Positions 32,693-45,048 are shown, counted from the stretch's first letter. The stretch is DNA of 64,000 nt from Bufo bufo (GCF_905171765.1 NC_053392.1:449474722-449538721); one strand, 5' to 3'. Notes: generated by a model not told the origin, from the sequence alone. Translations and numbers: made by a program.

Positions 32693-32722
32693 ATAGTATA
32701 TATATATATATATATATATATA
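32693..32722. repeat. (TA)n microsatellite
   Basis: About 13 TA units between two copies of the minisatellite-bearing element. Confidence 0.95.
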
Positions 32723-32991
32723 TGTCTTTTCTTTATATACAGCCAAACAACTTGACTGATCTGCAGCAAATATGACATATAAGTAAATCAGGTGCTTAGA
32801 AAGGTTTTGGACCAAGTCTCATCTCTCTAGGATGTACCGTTCTTGAGTTATTAAAAATATATATTGAAAAAATATGGCAGCATTATATGACTAATATTTG
32901 CCAATGAAAGCTCTCATGTATTCTAACTGACATACACACGGTCACAAGACCCTTATTGGCCAATAGAAGATTGCATATCCTAATTAAAATA

Positions 32992-34538
32992 CACCCTGTA
33001 CAGAATTATTAGGCAAATGAGTATTTTGACCACATCATCCTCTTTATGCATGTTGTCTTACTCCAAGCTGTATAGGCTCGAAAGCCTACTACCAATTAAG
33101 CATATTAGGTGATGTGCATCTCTGTAATGAGAAGGGGTGTGGTCTAATGACATCAACACCCTATATCAGGTGTACATAATTATTAGGCAACTTCCTTTCC
33201 TTTGGCAAAATGGGTCAAAAGAAGGACTTGACAGGCTCAGAAAAGTCAAAAATAGTGAGATATCTTGCAGAGGGATGCAGCACTCTTAAAATTGCAAAGC
33301 TTCTGAAGCGTGATCATCGAACAATCAAGTGTTTCATTCAAAATAGTCAACAGGGTCGCAAGAAGCGTGTGGAAAAACCAAGGCGCAAAATAACTGCCCA
33401 TGAACTGAGAAAAGTCAAGCGTGCAGCTGCCAAGATGCCACTTGCCACCAGTTTGGCCATATTTCAGAGCTGCAACATCACTGGAGTGCCCAAAAGCACA
33501 AGGTGTGCAATACTCAGAGACATGGCCAAGGTAAGAAAGGCTGAAAGACGACCACCACTGAACAAGACACACAAGCTGAAACGTCAAGACTGGGCCAAGA
33601 AATATCTCAAGACTGATTTTTCTAAGGTTTTATGGACTGATGAAATGAGAGTGAGTCTTGATGGGCCAGATGGATTGGTAAAGGGCAGAGAGCTCCAGTC
33701 CGACTCAGACGCCAGCAAGGTGGAGGTGGAGTACTGGTTTGGGCTGGTATCATCAAAGATGAGCTTGTGGGGCCTTTTCGGGTTGAAGATGGAGTCAAGC
33801 TCAACTCCCAGTCCTACTGCCAGTTTCTGGAAGACACCTTCTTCAAGCAGTGGTACAGGAAGAAGTCTGCATTCTTCAAGAAAAACATGATTTTCATGCA
33901 GGACAATGCTCCATCACACGCGTCCAAGTACTCCACAGCGTGGCTGGCAAGAAAGGGTATAAAAGAAGAAAATCTAATGACATGGCCTCCTTGTTCGCCT
34001 GATCTGAACCCCATTGAGAACCTGTGGTCCATCATCAAATGTGAGATTTACAAGAAGGGAAAACAGTACACCTCTCTGAACAGTGTCTGGGAGGCTGTGG
34101 TTGCTGCTGCACGCAATGCTGATGGTGAACAGATCAAAACACTGACAGAATCCATGGATGGCAGGCTTTTGAGTGTCCTTGCAAAGAAAGGTGGCTATAT
34201 TGGTCACTGATTTGTTTTTGTTTTGTTTTTGAATGTCAGAAATGTATATTTGTGAATGTTGAGATGTTATATTGGTTTCACTGGTAAAAATAAATAATTG
34301 AAATGGGTATATATTTGTTTTTTGTTAAGTTGCGTAATAATTATGCACAGTAATAGTCACCTGCACACACAGATATCCGCCTAAAATAGCTAAAACTAAA
34401 AACAAACTAAAAACTACTTCCAAAAATATTCAGCTTTGATATTAATGAGTTTTTTGGGTTCATTGAGAACATGGTTGTTGTTCAATAATAAAATTAATCC
34501 TCAAAAATACAACTTTCCTAATAATTCTGCACTCCCTG
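32992..34538 (+). mobile_element. Tc1/mariner-like element, DD37E type, copy 2
   Basis: 1547 bp, TA-flanked. It is 16 bp shorter than copy 1 at 10,225-11,787, exactly the deletion within its transposase gene; otherwise near-identical. Confidence 0.92.
33210..34210 (+). pseudogene. Tc1-like DD37E transposase, 16-bp deletion
   Basis: ATG at 33,210 and the C-terminal frame to 34,210 match copy 1 without nonsense codons. A 16-bp deletion after SLDGPDG (near 33,675) lies between two TGGA tetranucleotides and shifts the frame; the right frame resumes by 33,767. First Asp VLWTDEMRVSL, second FMQDNAPSHA, Glu [11 protein letters not shown] are intact. The product would stop near 33,890, before the second Asp. 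Confidence 0.92.
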
Positions 34539-35008
34539 TACACAGTCACATGACCATTATTAGCCAATACCAGCTGATAGTCCCTTCAGTCTTTGCCTCA
34601 CTGACATACAAACAGTTTTACACCAGGTTTCCATAAAAGCCCAGCCGTTTTCCTTCACTGTTATAGGTCACTATTAAGGGGATGGGGCACTGTTAAGGGA
34701 GCCAGCCGCTGTGGAGGTCATTTAAGGGCACTGTGGAGGTCACTGTTAAGTGGGCAGGGCACTGTGGGGGTCACAATTAAGAGGATGGGGTGCTGTGGAG
34801 ATCACTGATAAGGGGGCAGGCCACTGTGGAGGTCACAGTAAAGAGGGTGGGGTTCTATGGAGGTTATGGTTAAAGGGGTGGGCCTCTGTGGAGGCCACAG
34901 TTGGGGGGACAGGGTGCTGTAGAGTTCACTGTTAAGGGGTGGGCTGCTATGGAGGTCACTGTTTTAGGGGACACTGTGGATATATTTTAACCATACACAG
35001 AACATTAA

Positions 35009-35283
35009 GGCCCCTTTCACACGAGCGAGCAAGTGCGGATGCAATGCGTTTTTCACTGATGGTTTCTAAGAGATGTTGTTTGTAAACCTTCAGTTTTTTA
35101 TCACGCGCGTGAAAAACGCATCAAAACGCATCAAAACGCATTGCACCCGCGCGGAAAAAACTGAACAACTGAAAGCAAACGCAGACAAAACTGACTGAAT
35201 TTGCTTGCAAAATGGTGAGAGTTTCGCTGAACGCACCCTGAACGCATCTGGAGCCAATCTGTCACGCTCGTGTGAAAGAGGCC
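35009..35283. mobile_element. Harbinger-type MITE 1
   Basis: 275 bp between TAA duplications (35,006-35,008 and 35,284-35,286). Ends GGCCCCTTTCACACGAGCG and, inverted, GGCCTCTTTCACACGAGCG. 3-bp TWA targets are typical of PIF/Harbinger elements. No coding capacity. Confidence 0.8.
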
Positions 35284-35286
35284 TAA

Positions 35287-35572
35287 GGGCTGTTTCACAC
35301 GAGCGGATGCCGTGCGTGGCATCCGCTCCGTGAAAGAGTGCTAAGACCCGATGCAGACTGCAGAGGCATGGAGCATTAACATGACTGATAATGCTCCGTG
35401 CCTCTCTGTGATCTCTCTTTTGTCACTGTGATTTCGTAGTAAAGAGATCACAGAGAGGCACGGAGCATTATCAGTCATGTTAATGCTCCGTGCCTCTGCA
35501 GTCTGCATCGGGTCTTGGCACTCTTTCATGGAGCGGATGCCACGCACGGCATCCGCTCGTGTGAAACAGCCC
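35287..35572. mobile_element. Harbinger-type MITE 2, near-perfect hairpin
   Basis: 286 bp between TAA copies. Ends GGGCTGTTTCACACGAGCGG inverted. The interior is also inverted: gcagaggcatggagcattaa pairs with its complement near 35,480, so almost the whole element folds back on itself. It shares its left TAA with MITE 1. Confidence 0.85.
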
Positions 35573-35575
35573 TAA

Positions 35576-36290
35576 GGCTAGGTCTACACGACGACATTCG
35601 CATGACAGATCTCGAATGGACATTTGGCACATAGGTACATCAGGTGTCTGGAAAGGTTTTAGACCGGGTTTCAGCTCTCCAGCACATACCTTTCCTGAGA
35701 TATTCCCCAAAAAATGCATTAGTCTGGTCACATGACCCTCAGCCCATAGAAGATCGTAGGCCTTTAGTCTCCACATACACACAGTTTTACACCAGGTTTA
35801 CATAACAACCCAGCCATTTTTCTTCACTGCTGTAAGTCAACTTTAAAAGGGCAGGGCGCTGTGGATGACACAGTTAAGGGGACAGAGTGCTGTGGAGGTC
35901 ACAGTTAAGGGTGCAGATAGGGTGGCAATTCATTCCACCCTTAAAAGACAGACTTAAAAACCCCGCCCCAGGCACCGCTAAGACATGCCCCCGACCAGGT
36001 TAGGCAATGCCCCCTTCCACTCCGCAGCCAACGGGGATTGAAAAAATGAAGGTAAAAATCAACTTCTCTCAGCTGCAGCGGTGGGAGGGAGGTTGGCTTT
36101 CTTCCTGCAGTGAGCACAGGGACACAGAGTCTGAAAGTCTAAAATTGAACCTCTGGCCACCCTAGGGGCAGGCTGCTGTGGAGGTCACAGTTAAGGGGAC
36201 AGGATGTTGTGGAAATCACTGTTAATGAGATGGAGCACTGTGGAGGTCACTAATAAAAGGGTGGCCGCTGTGGAGTTTATTGTTATTTTT
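35576..36290 (+). mobile_element. Minisatellite-bearing element, copy 3 (with MITE start)
   Basis: ggctaggtctacacgacgac at 35,576 is a further Harbinger-like left end, truncated. From about 35,610 the sequence follows the same blocks as copies 1 and 2 (catttggcacataggtacat, gtcacatgaccc) and ends with a few gtggaggtcac units near 36,250. A small hAT lies inside. Confidence 0.5.
35918..36164. mobile_element. Short hAT MITE (TAGGGTGGC ends)
   Basis: 247 bp, TAGGGTGGCAATTC at the left and, inverted, TAGGGTGGCCAGAGG at the right. The 8-bp flanks ggtgcaga and ggggcagg agree at six positions. It lies inside a minisatellite unit. No coding capacity. Confidence 0.6.
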
Positions 36291-36690
36291 CTAAAGTGGC
36301 TTCTGCACATTTTACAAAGTAAAATTAAGAAAACCGGTAACGCAAGATCACTCATAATGCCGCACAGCCAGCATATCAGCAGATGGCCATCCCCTGTGAT
36401 GTCACAGCCCTATAAAAGCCTCATCCCATGCGATCTCTGCAATTTTACTGTGACATAAGCCTAGGGAAAGACATGACAAGCACTTATACGCTAGGGACAG
36501 TGTTTGAGAAAGCTATTAATAGCAAACTATTGGATAGGGTGAGTGCAGGGACAATGTAGGGAGATCGTTTTTAGAGTCTCTAGGGAGAGCAGAGGGAGAG
36601 AATAGGAAGACTGCAGGGACTGTGCAGGTTGAGTGTAATCGCTGTGTGCATCTTATTGAACTGCTGCCACAATCCCAGTCAATCTGTTAG
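36291..36690 (+). mobile_element. hAT 5' region with promoter
   Basis: gtgatgtcacagccctataaaagcc at 36,398-36,422 resembles the hAT 5' end at 13,800. cttattgaactgctgccaca near 36,650 recurs at 41,833 beyond the CR1 element. I read it as the 5' side of the plus-strand hAT that the LINE split. Confidence 0.5.
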
Positions 36691-37668
36691 TATATACATA
36701 GAATTACTGTGCCTCAGTACTTCTCTGTTGGCTACAGGTTCTATCATAGGGATGGGCTCCATCTCAATAGGGAAGATGCAGCTGTTTTGGGGGAGAAGAT
36801 GGCTAGAAGGTTGGAGGAGTGTTTAAACTAGGGACTGGAGGACAGGGTAATTACATTATAGGAGGGCAAGACAGTGCAGACAGAGACCTGAGATAAGGAA
36901 AGGAATTGGGGGAACCGTGGAAGGAGGGACTAGAACAGTTCATAAGGAATGATGTAGAGTTAAAAAAATATACTAAAATCTCTTAATTGTATGTATACTA
37001 ATGCCAGAAGCCTGACTAATAAAACTGAACTGGAATGAGTAATGACTGAGGAGGACTTTAACATAGGGGAATAACTGATAAATGGCTGGATGATAGCTAT
37101 GACTGGGCAGTTAAAGTTTAGGGTTACAGTCTGTTTAGAAAGGATCGTCAAAACCGGAGAGGGGGAGGGGTTTTGTTTTATGTAAAGTCCTGTCTAAAGC
37201 CCACACTGTGGGAACATATAAGTGAGGTAAATAAACATGTGGAGTCACTGTGGGTAGAAAAACATGGAGGCAAAAACAAAATACTTATAGGAGTTTGTTA
37301 TAAGCCACCTAATATAACAGTGTCCACAGAAAATATCCTACTAAAGTAAAACTAAACTAATAATGAGGTTGTTATTATGGGGGACTTCAACTACCCAAAT
37401 ATAGACTGAGAAAGCTGTAGATCTCATAAGAAAACAGGTTTTTGGCAAATTACCTTTTCCAACTGGTTCTTGGCAAATTACCTTTTCCAACTGGTTCAGG
37501 ACCTGACTAGAGGGACGGCCATACTGGACTTAATGCTAACCAGTAGACCTGACAGAACAACAGATGTGGAGGTTGGGGGACACCTAGGAAATAGTGACCA
37601 TAAAATAATAACCTTCCAATTGTCATTCATAAGAGTGTTTCTTCAGGGAGGAACAAAAATACCAAACT

Positions 37669-39489
37669 TGTCATGTTCTAGCGAGGGTCCTACTGACCCC
37701 TAGAACATCTCTCAGGTATACCACATCAAGGTAAGTAAATAGACAATACTAACAAGAACTCTTTATTCACATAAATCTAGACATGACAGGAAACTGGACC
37801 AGCAGGTAAGGGACCATTAGCAGGTAATACCACTGGACCAATTGGACCGGTTTGACTTGGGGCCAAACAGAGAGGGCGGAGACTCAGTGAGCCCTGTTCT
37901 TCACAGAGCCCCTGATGGTGGGGATGAACTTAGCTCAGGGCTCACTGGTCCCACCTCCAGAATGGTCCCAGTTCCCTTGGCCACTTACCTGGTGAGACTG
38001 ACTGTGCAAGCATCAGTGGTCCACACATATTGACTAGAACCCAGGTACAAGAACTGGAACCCAAACAACCACACAGGACACAGTTTGGACAAGACAAAAA
38101 GGGAACCAAAACACAAGCAGATGCTTGGAGTCTATGCGGAATGGATGCATGGTGGTCACAAGTAGTGATGAGCGGCAGGGGTCATATTCGAATTCGCAAT
38201 ATTTAGCGAATATTTTGAAAAATATTCATCGAATATTCGCGAATTAGAATATTCATTATATTCTACAATTTTTGAACTCGAAAAATCGGCAAGGTAATGA
38301 TCGCGTAATAATTTTCATAATGCAAATTTTTATCACAAATTTTTTTAATTGCCGAGTAAAAACATGATTTCTCCCTGCTCCCTGAGTCATTGGCCCAACT
38401 TAAGCAGGGAAGAATCATGACTTTAGAAAAATTACGAATATTCCAAAAAACGAATATATAGCACTATATCGAATATATTTGTTTTTTTGAATATTCGTAA
38501 TATTCTAAAACAAGAATATATAGCAATATAGCGAATATTCGAAAAAAAACTAATGTACAGCAATTTAGCTAATATGGTGCTAAAATCTTTTTTCAGATGT
38601 GAAAAAAATTACAACTATTAGACAAAGAAGATTATAGCACTATATTAGCTAAATTGCTCTATATTCAGTTTTTTTTATATTCGCTATATTGATATATATT
38701 CTTGTTTTAGAATATCACGAATATTGGAAAAAACTAAATTTTTTCCATATAGTGCTATATATATTATTTTTTTTTAATATTAGTCATTTTTCCCATCTAA
38801 AGTCATGATTCCTCCCTGCTTAAGTTGCTTGTGGGCCAACAAGCAAGAAGTAGGGAGGAATCATGTTTTTACTCGGCAATTGAAAAATTCGCATTACGAA
38901 AATTTGCAATCAACACTACTCCCAAAGTCAAAGATACTACAGCCTTCTCATTGGCACACAAGCTAAAAGCAGGGAGGGATCATGTGTACTGATAAAAAAA
39001 AAAAATCTTGAATATTCGAAATAGCGAATATATATCACTATATTCTAAATATTCGCAAATTCTCAAAGTGCCTAGATTCGCTATTCGAAATCAACCCTAG
39101 TCACAAGCAGAGCTGCCCAAACAGGCAGACAAGCAGATGCCTGGACCCCATGCGGAACGACAAATGGCGGTCACAGGCATAGCTGCCTAAACAGGCAGAC
39201 AAGAAGATGCCTGGACCCCATGCAGGAGGACACAGGGCGGTCTCAGGCAGACAAGCAAAGCTGGCGAGAGAGCAGGATAACTAGGTCATCTAACACCTAG
39301 CAGACACACTCAGACCAGACCATTAACCCCACCAGAACTGAGACAACAGGCAAGGGAGCATGCATACACAAGTAGCAGTTCTCACACAGGCTTCCGCAAC
39401 TACACCTAGGTCATAGCAACAAGCCGCTGCACTGCAGAGAGCTACTAAAGCAAGTATAACGGCAACATGTTATACAGGGAACTGTGACA
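37669..39489 (-). mobile_element. Solo LTR nested in CR1
   Basis: Starts TGTCATGTTCTAGC, ends GGGAACTGTGACA, with 5-bp duplication AAACT on both sides (37,664 and 39,490). LINE sequence resumes exactly after it (ACCAAAC then TTCGAAAAAGC). Without the nested MITE it is about 0.88 kb. Minus-strand AATAAA near 37,760 suggests orientation. It contains a ~65-bp tandem repeat (agatgcctggaccccatgcg) that the MITE interrupts. Confidence 0.75.
38163..39099. mobile_element. AT-rich palindromic hAT MITE C
   Basis: 937 bp with perfect 8-bp duplication GTCACAAG (38,155 and 39,100). Begins TAGTGATGAGCGGCAGGGGT; right end atcaaccct-A. The interior is dense in cgaatattcg-type palindromes and mirror-like arms. 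No coding frame. Confidence 0.88.
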
Positions 39490-40788
39490 AAACTTCGAAA
39501 AAGCTAAATTTGACCAGCTAAGAGAGGCCACTGGCCCAACTAACTGGGACAATCTCCTCAAAAATAAAAATGCACCCACAAAATTGAATATTTTTAAAAG
39601 CATCCTAAACTCTAATTGCGAGAGGTACACACCTTATGGGAATAAAAGGGTGAGGATCAAGAAAAAGCAATGTGGATAAATACAGATGTAAGGGAAGAAA
39701 TAAATGACAAAAAGAAAGCATTAAATCACTAAAACAGGAAGGTAGCAAGGAAGCATTGAAAAACTAGAAGGACAAATAATAGCAGCCAAACTGGAGAAAG
39801 AGAGATTCATTGTCAAAGACAGAAAAACTAAACCTAAAATGTTCTTCAATTATATAAAAAGTATAAATCTAAAGGTGTCGGCCCTTTACAGAATAATTAG
39901 GGCGGACCTACAGATAATGATGAGGAGAAAGCAAAGATATTAAATATGTTTTTCTCCACTATATTCACTCAGGAAAATAAACTGTCAGATAAAATGCAGA
40001 ATGTAAAAGTAAATTTCCCATTAAAAGTGGCCTTTCTGACTAGGAAGAAGTGCAGCAGCCCCTTAAAAAGATTAAAATAGACAAATCGCTGGGACCAGAT
40101 GGCATACACCCCAGTATCCTAAGAGAATTAAGTAATGTCATAGGTAGACCCTTATTTCTGATATTTAAGGACTATATTAAGAGGGAGTATTCCACAGGAT
40201 TGGTGCTTAGCAGATGTGGTGCCAATATTCAAAAAGAGGTCAAAAACAGAGCTTGGAAACTATAGGTTGGTAATTTAATATCTGTTGTGGGTACTGTTTA
40301 AATATTTTCAAAGAGACGCTATCCTGAAGTACCTCAATAAAAATAAGCAAATAATGCCATATCAGCATGCCTTTATGAGGAATCAGTCATGTCAAACTAA
40401 TTTAATCAGTTTCTATGAGCAGGTAAGTTCTAGACTTGACCGCAGTGAGTCAATAGAAGTCATATACTGTATCTTGACTTCTCTAAAGCATTTGATACTG
40501 TGCCACATAAAATGTTAGTATATAAAATGAGAATGCTTGGACTGGGAGAAAATGTGTGTATATGGGTAATTAAATGGCTCAGTGATAGAAAACAGAGGGT
40601 GGTTATTAACGGTACACACTCAGATTGGATCACCGTCACTACTGGGGTACCTCAGGGGTCCGTATTGGGCCCTATTCACTTCAGTATATTTATTAATGAT
40701 CTTGTAGAAGGCTTGCACAGTAAAATATAAATTTTTGCAGATGGCACTAAGCTATGTAAGGTAATTAACACGGACAGTAAATGTAGGG

Positions 40789-41093
40789 TAGTGATGAGCG
40801 GCAGGGGCAATATTCGAATTTGCGATATTTTGCGAATATTTGGGCGAATATTCGCCATATATTCGAGAATTCACGAATTCGTGATCTCCAGGCATTATAT
40901 TCTTGATTGCGAAAATTCGCATATAATTCGCATACACATTTTCGCATAAAAATTCGCATAAACTGGTATTTTTTTTTTAATCGAGAATTCGCGTTTGCGA
41001 ATATATTTTGGGATATTATAAATATTCGCGAATTCTCGAAGTGCCGATATTCGCGATTAAAATTCGCAATTCGAATATTCGTGATCAACACTA
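40789..41093. mobile_element. AT-rich palindromic hAT MITE D
   Basis: 305 bp with duplication ATGTAGGG/ATGTAAGG (7 of 8). Begins TAGTGATGAGCGGCAGGGGC, ends cgtgatcaacacta. Inserted in the reverse transcriptase part of the CR1 element, just after FADGTKLCKV. Confidence 0.85.
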
Positions 41094-41812
41094 ATGTAAG
41101 GTCATGCACATGGGATGGTCATGCACATTGAAAGGAAAAATACATGTCACCAGTACATACTAAATGGTAAAACACTGGGTAACACGGACATGGAAAAGGA
41201 CATATGAATTTTAATGGACAGCAAACTAAACCATAGAAACCAGTGTCAGACAGCTGCTGCCAAGGCCAATGAGATAATATTTAAAACATAGTCCTGCCAC
41301 TTTACAAATCACTAGTCAGATCACACATGGAGTAATGTGTACAGTTCTGGGCTCCTGTTAACAAGACAGACATAGCAGAGCTGGAGAGGGTTCAGAGGAG
41401 GGCAGTACAGAGATCTCTCCCATCATCAGAAATGCTCTGTGAGGAAAGAAGGTTTCTATACAGACAGAGAAGAGGATTCTTTTTGGTAAGAGCAATAAGA
41501 CTATGGAACTCTCTGCCTGGAGAAGTGGTTATGGTAAATTCACTAAAAGAAGAGGGGCCTAGATGTATTTCAGGAGTGTAATAATATTACAGGTTATAGT
41601 TACTAGATTTCTGGAGAGGTTGTTGATCCAGGGAATTATTCTGACTGCCTGATTGGAGTCGGGAACTATTTTTTTCCCTCTAAAATTAGGAAAATTGGCT
41701 TCTACCTAACAGGGTTTTTTTGCCTTCCACTGGATCAACATGCAGGATATAAGGCTGAACTGGATGGACATATGTCTTTTTTCAGCCTAACAAACTATGT
41801 AAAGGTCGCTCT

Positions 41813-42286
41813 AATATATTGTCGCATGAATCTTGTTGAACTGCTGCCACATTCTTAGTTACAGTAATCTGTTACATTACTGATACAGTTCCTGTACACT
41901 ATGGCCAACAGACAGTTGCCTGGGCACTCCAAAGGGATCGGACAGTGGCAAAAATGTTGCTGTAGCCATCACAAGTAGCAGCAGAAGAATGGGTGGTGGT
42001 ATCAGCAGCCGTATCAACAGGCCAGAGCTGCTACTGTCATGCAGCAGTTGTGTTTTGATCTAGGTGTACTGGAATGGTTGACTCGCTCTTAAACATCATC
42101 TCAAATGTCAACAGATACACACAGCCAGAAATCAGTGACTTCCTCTGACACCACACTTAGTGGCCATAGCCCAAGAACTTGCTTTGTGCCCTCACCTGTC
42201 CTGAGCCTGCCTCTTGCTTTTGCTGCTCCTTTTGCTAGCCTAGTAATGATAGCTGCCAGCTCTGCTCCGTTTTTCAGAGAGAATGA
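41813..42286 (+). pseudogene. hAT N-terminal region fragment
   Basis: The plus strand gives hydrophilic frames such as PEISDFL and PVLSLPLAFAAPFASLV that resemble the N-terminal acidic/Ser-rich region of the hAT at 53,635-54,027 (PVLNLPLSFSAHS). No BED finger is left. It continues the 36,291-36,690 element after the LINE. Confidence 0.45.
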
Positions 42287-43929
42287 GTGTGACGGCCTCG
42301 GTTGTGTTCGCCGTGACACGGTTGCCGTGCATGCTGTTGCCTGCGGCAACGTGTGAGTCACGGCCTCTTTTGTGTTCGGTGTGACATGGTTGCCGTTAGT
42401 GTTGAGCGCGAATATTCGAATTGCGAATTTTTTTCTCGAATATCGCAATTTCGAGATTTCGCGAATATTTAGAATATCGTTCTATATATTCGCGAAATCG
42501 AATATTCGTTTTTTTCTTTTTTTTTTTATTATATTTTTTTCTTTCCCACTTCCCTAAAATTGTTCTTACCTGTCCTTTGGATTCCTGGCTTCCTGGCTGC
42601 TCCAGTCAGTGGCGTTTTCAACTTACTGCTATATTCCATATTAGCTAAATTACAATCTAATCTATATGTGTATTTTACGAAATTTCGCAATAGTCGCAAT
42701 TGCGATGCGAGTAATATAACACAAAATATTCGCATGAAGATTTCAACTTAGCACTGCTATACTCCATATTCTAGCCTAATATGGAATATAGCTGTGCTAA
42801 GTTAGCACTGCTATATTCCATATTAGGCTAGAATATGGAGTATAGCAGTGCTAAGTTGAAATCTTCATGCGAATATTTCGTGTTATATTAGTCGCATCGC
42901 AATTTCGACTTTTTCAAATGTTCTTAATATTGCTCTAACTTCGTCTTTTAGAAATTTCGTAATATTGCTCTAACTTCGTCTCTTAGAATATTACGAATAT
43001 TCTAAAAGACGAAGTTAGAGCAATATTAAGAAATTTCGTAAAATACACATATAGATTGTAATTTAGCTAATATAGTGCTATAATCCCTTTTTTTTCCTGT
43101 AATTTTTTTTTGCCTCTTCTGAACCTAAGTTTTGTAAAATATGTACACTATTAAAAATGATTACTATAGCAGTATATTAGCTTAAATACAATCTATGTGT
43201 ATTTTACGAAATTTCGTAATATTGCTCTAACTTCGTCTTTTAGAATATTACGAATATTCTAAAAGACGAAGTTAGAGCAATATTAAGAACATTTGCAAAA
43301 GTCGAAATTGCGATGCGAGTAATAGAACACGAAATAGTCGCATGAAGATTTCAACTTAGCACAGCTATATTCCATATTCTAGCCTAATATGGAATATAGC
43401 AGTGCTAATTTAGCACAGCTATATTCCATATTAGGCTAGAATATGGAATATAGCAGTGCTAAGTTTAAATCTTCATGCGACTATTTCGTGTTCTATTACT
43501 CGCATCGCAATTTCGACTTTTGCAAATGTTCTTAATATTGCTCTAACTTCGTCTTTTAGAATATTCGTAATATTCTAAGAGACGAAGTTAGAGCAATATT
43601 ACGAAATTTCGTAAAATACACATATTAGCCTAGCCATAGTCATTAGCATAGGAACGTTGCCTTATACTATCAAGATAAATTTTCGCAATATGCGAAAAAA
43701 TAATTTCGCGATAATTGGAATAATTGCGAATATTCGATTTCGACGAATATAACACGAATATTCATGCGAATATTCGCGAAATATCGCGAAATCGAATATG
43801 GCACCTCCCGCTCATCACTAGTTGCCGTGCATGCTGTTGACAGCGGCAACTTGTGTTTGTTGCAGTATGTAGGTGCCTGCCCCTTTTATCCTGCTTCCCT
43901 TCCCTGTTTGGTGCTGGAGAGGTTAACTA
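42287..43929 (+). repeat. 70-bp duplication and 3' flank split by MITE A
   Basis: tgacggcctcggttgtgttc to ctgcggcaacg is duplicated in tandem with about 70-bp spacing; the second copy is split by MITE A at GTTGCCGT. The tail (43,856-43,926, tgcctgccccttttatcctg) recurs inverted at 46,783-46,857. Confidence 0.5.
42397..43820. mobile_element. AT-rich palindromic hAT MITE A (1.42 kb)
   Basis: Perfect 8-bp duplication GTTGCCGT (42,389 and 43,821). Ends TAGTGTTGAGCGCGAATATT and, inverted, TAGTGATGAGCGGGAGGTGC. Two palindromic modules (around 42,800 and 43,410) consist of ttagcactgctatattccat and its complement. ttcgtcttttagaatattac arms recur four times. No coding frame. The 816-bp MITE B is its shortened, inverted relative. 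Confidence 0.9.
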
Positions 43930-44140
43930 CACTGCTCAAAAAAATAAAGGGAACACTTAAACAACACAATGTAACTCCAAGTCAATCACACTTCTGTGAA
44001 ATCAAACTGTTCACTTAGGAAGCAACACTGAGTGACAATCAATTTCACATGCTGTTGTGCAAATGGGATAGACAACAGGTGGAAATTATAGGCAATTAGC
44101 AAGACACCCCCAATAAAGGAGTGGTTCTGCAGGTGGTGAC

Positions 44141-44956
44141 TAGTGATGAGCGGGAGGTGCCATATTCGATTTCGCGATATTTCGCGAATATTCGCATGAA
44201 TATTCGTGTTATATTCGTCGAAATCGAATATTCGCAATTATTCCAATTATCGCGAAATTATTTTTTCGCATATTGCGAAAATTTATCTTGATAGTATAAG
44301 GCAACGTTCCTATGCTAATGACTATGGCTAGGCTAATATGTGTATTTTACGAAATTTCGTAATATTGCTCTAACTTCGTCTCTTAGAATATTACGAATAT
44401 TCTAAAAGACGAAGTTAGAGCAATATTAAGAACATTTGCAAAAGTCGAAATTGCGATGCGAGTAATAGAACACGAAATAGTCGCATGAAGATTTAAACTT
44501 AGCACTGCTATATTCCATATTCTAGCCTAATATGGAATATAGCTGTGCTAAATTAGCACTGCTATATTCCATATTAGGCTAGAATATGGAGTATAGCAGT
44601 GCTAAGTTGAAATCTTCATGCGAATATTTCGTGTTATATTACTCGCATCGCAATTGCGACTATTGCGAAATTTCGTAAAATACACATATAGATTAGATTG
44701 TAATTTAGCTAATATGGAATATAGCAGTAAGTTGAAAACGCCACTGACTGGAGCAGCCAGGAAGCCAGGAATCCAAAGGACAGGTAAGAACAATTTTAGG
44801 GAAGTGGGAAAGAAAAAAATATAATAAAAAAAAAAAGAAAAAAATGAATATTCGATTTCGCGAATATATAGAACGATATTCTAAATATTCGCGAAATCTC
44901 GAAATTGCGATATTCGAGAAAAAAATTCGCAATTCGAATATTCGCGCTCAACACTA
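44141..44956. mobile_element. AT-rich palindromic hAT MITE B (816 bp)
   Basis: Perfect 8-bp duplication GTGGTGAC (44,133 and 44,957). Ends TAGTGATGAGCGGGAGGTGC and, inverted, TAGTGTTGAGCGCGAATATT, so it is opposite in orientation to MITE A, 320 bp away. It equals MITE A with one of two palindromic modules and about 600 bp missing. Confidence 0.92.
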
Positions 44957-45048
44957 GTGGTGACCTGACCACTTCTCAGTTCCTATGCTTCCTGGCTGAT
45001 GTTTTGGTCACTTTTGAATGCTGCCGGTGCTTTCACTCTAGTGGTAGC

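Larger units (their letters stand above)
32723..35005 (+). mobile_element. Minisatellite-bearing element, copy 2
   Basis: Same order as copy 1: gtctgtcc-like start, blocks with ttgagttattaaaaat and gtcacaagaccc, then the ctgtggaggtcactgttaa array at 34,660-34,975 and ggacactgtggatat before the end. A DD37E Tc1 element (32,992-34,538) is inserted in the left part. Confidence 0.6.
36691..41812 (+). pseudogene. CR1/L2-type LINE, long but decayed
   Basis: Endonuclease blocks come first: CMYTNARSLTNKTELE near 36,990, IGVCYKPPNIT, VVIMGDFNYPNID, then TRGTAILDLMLTSRPD and LGNSDHKIITFQLS. Reverse transcriptase blocks follow after a solo [56 protein letters not shown], and IFADGTKLCKV, where the FADD box reads FADG. 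The 3' end reads tgtcttttttcagcctaaca, typical of CR1/L2 tails. Stops, frameshifts and two nested insertions (37,669 and 40,789) make it inactive. Confidence 0.88.

Noticed and set aside
44905..45048. Upstream extension of the Tc1 transposase frame
   Set aside because: These codons come from MITE B and the Tc1 leader; the family start is the ATG at 45,049.
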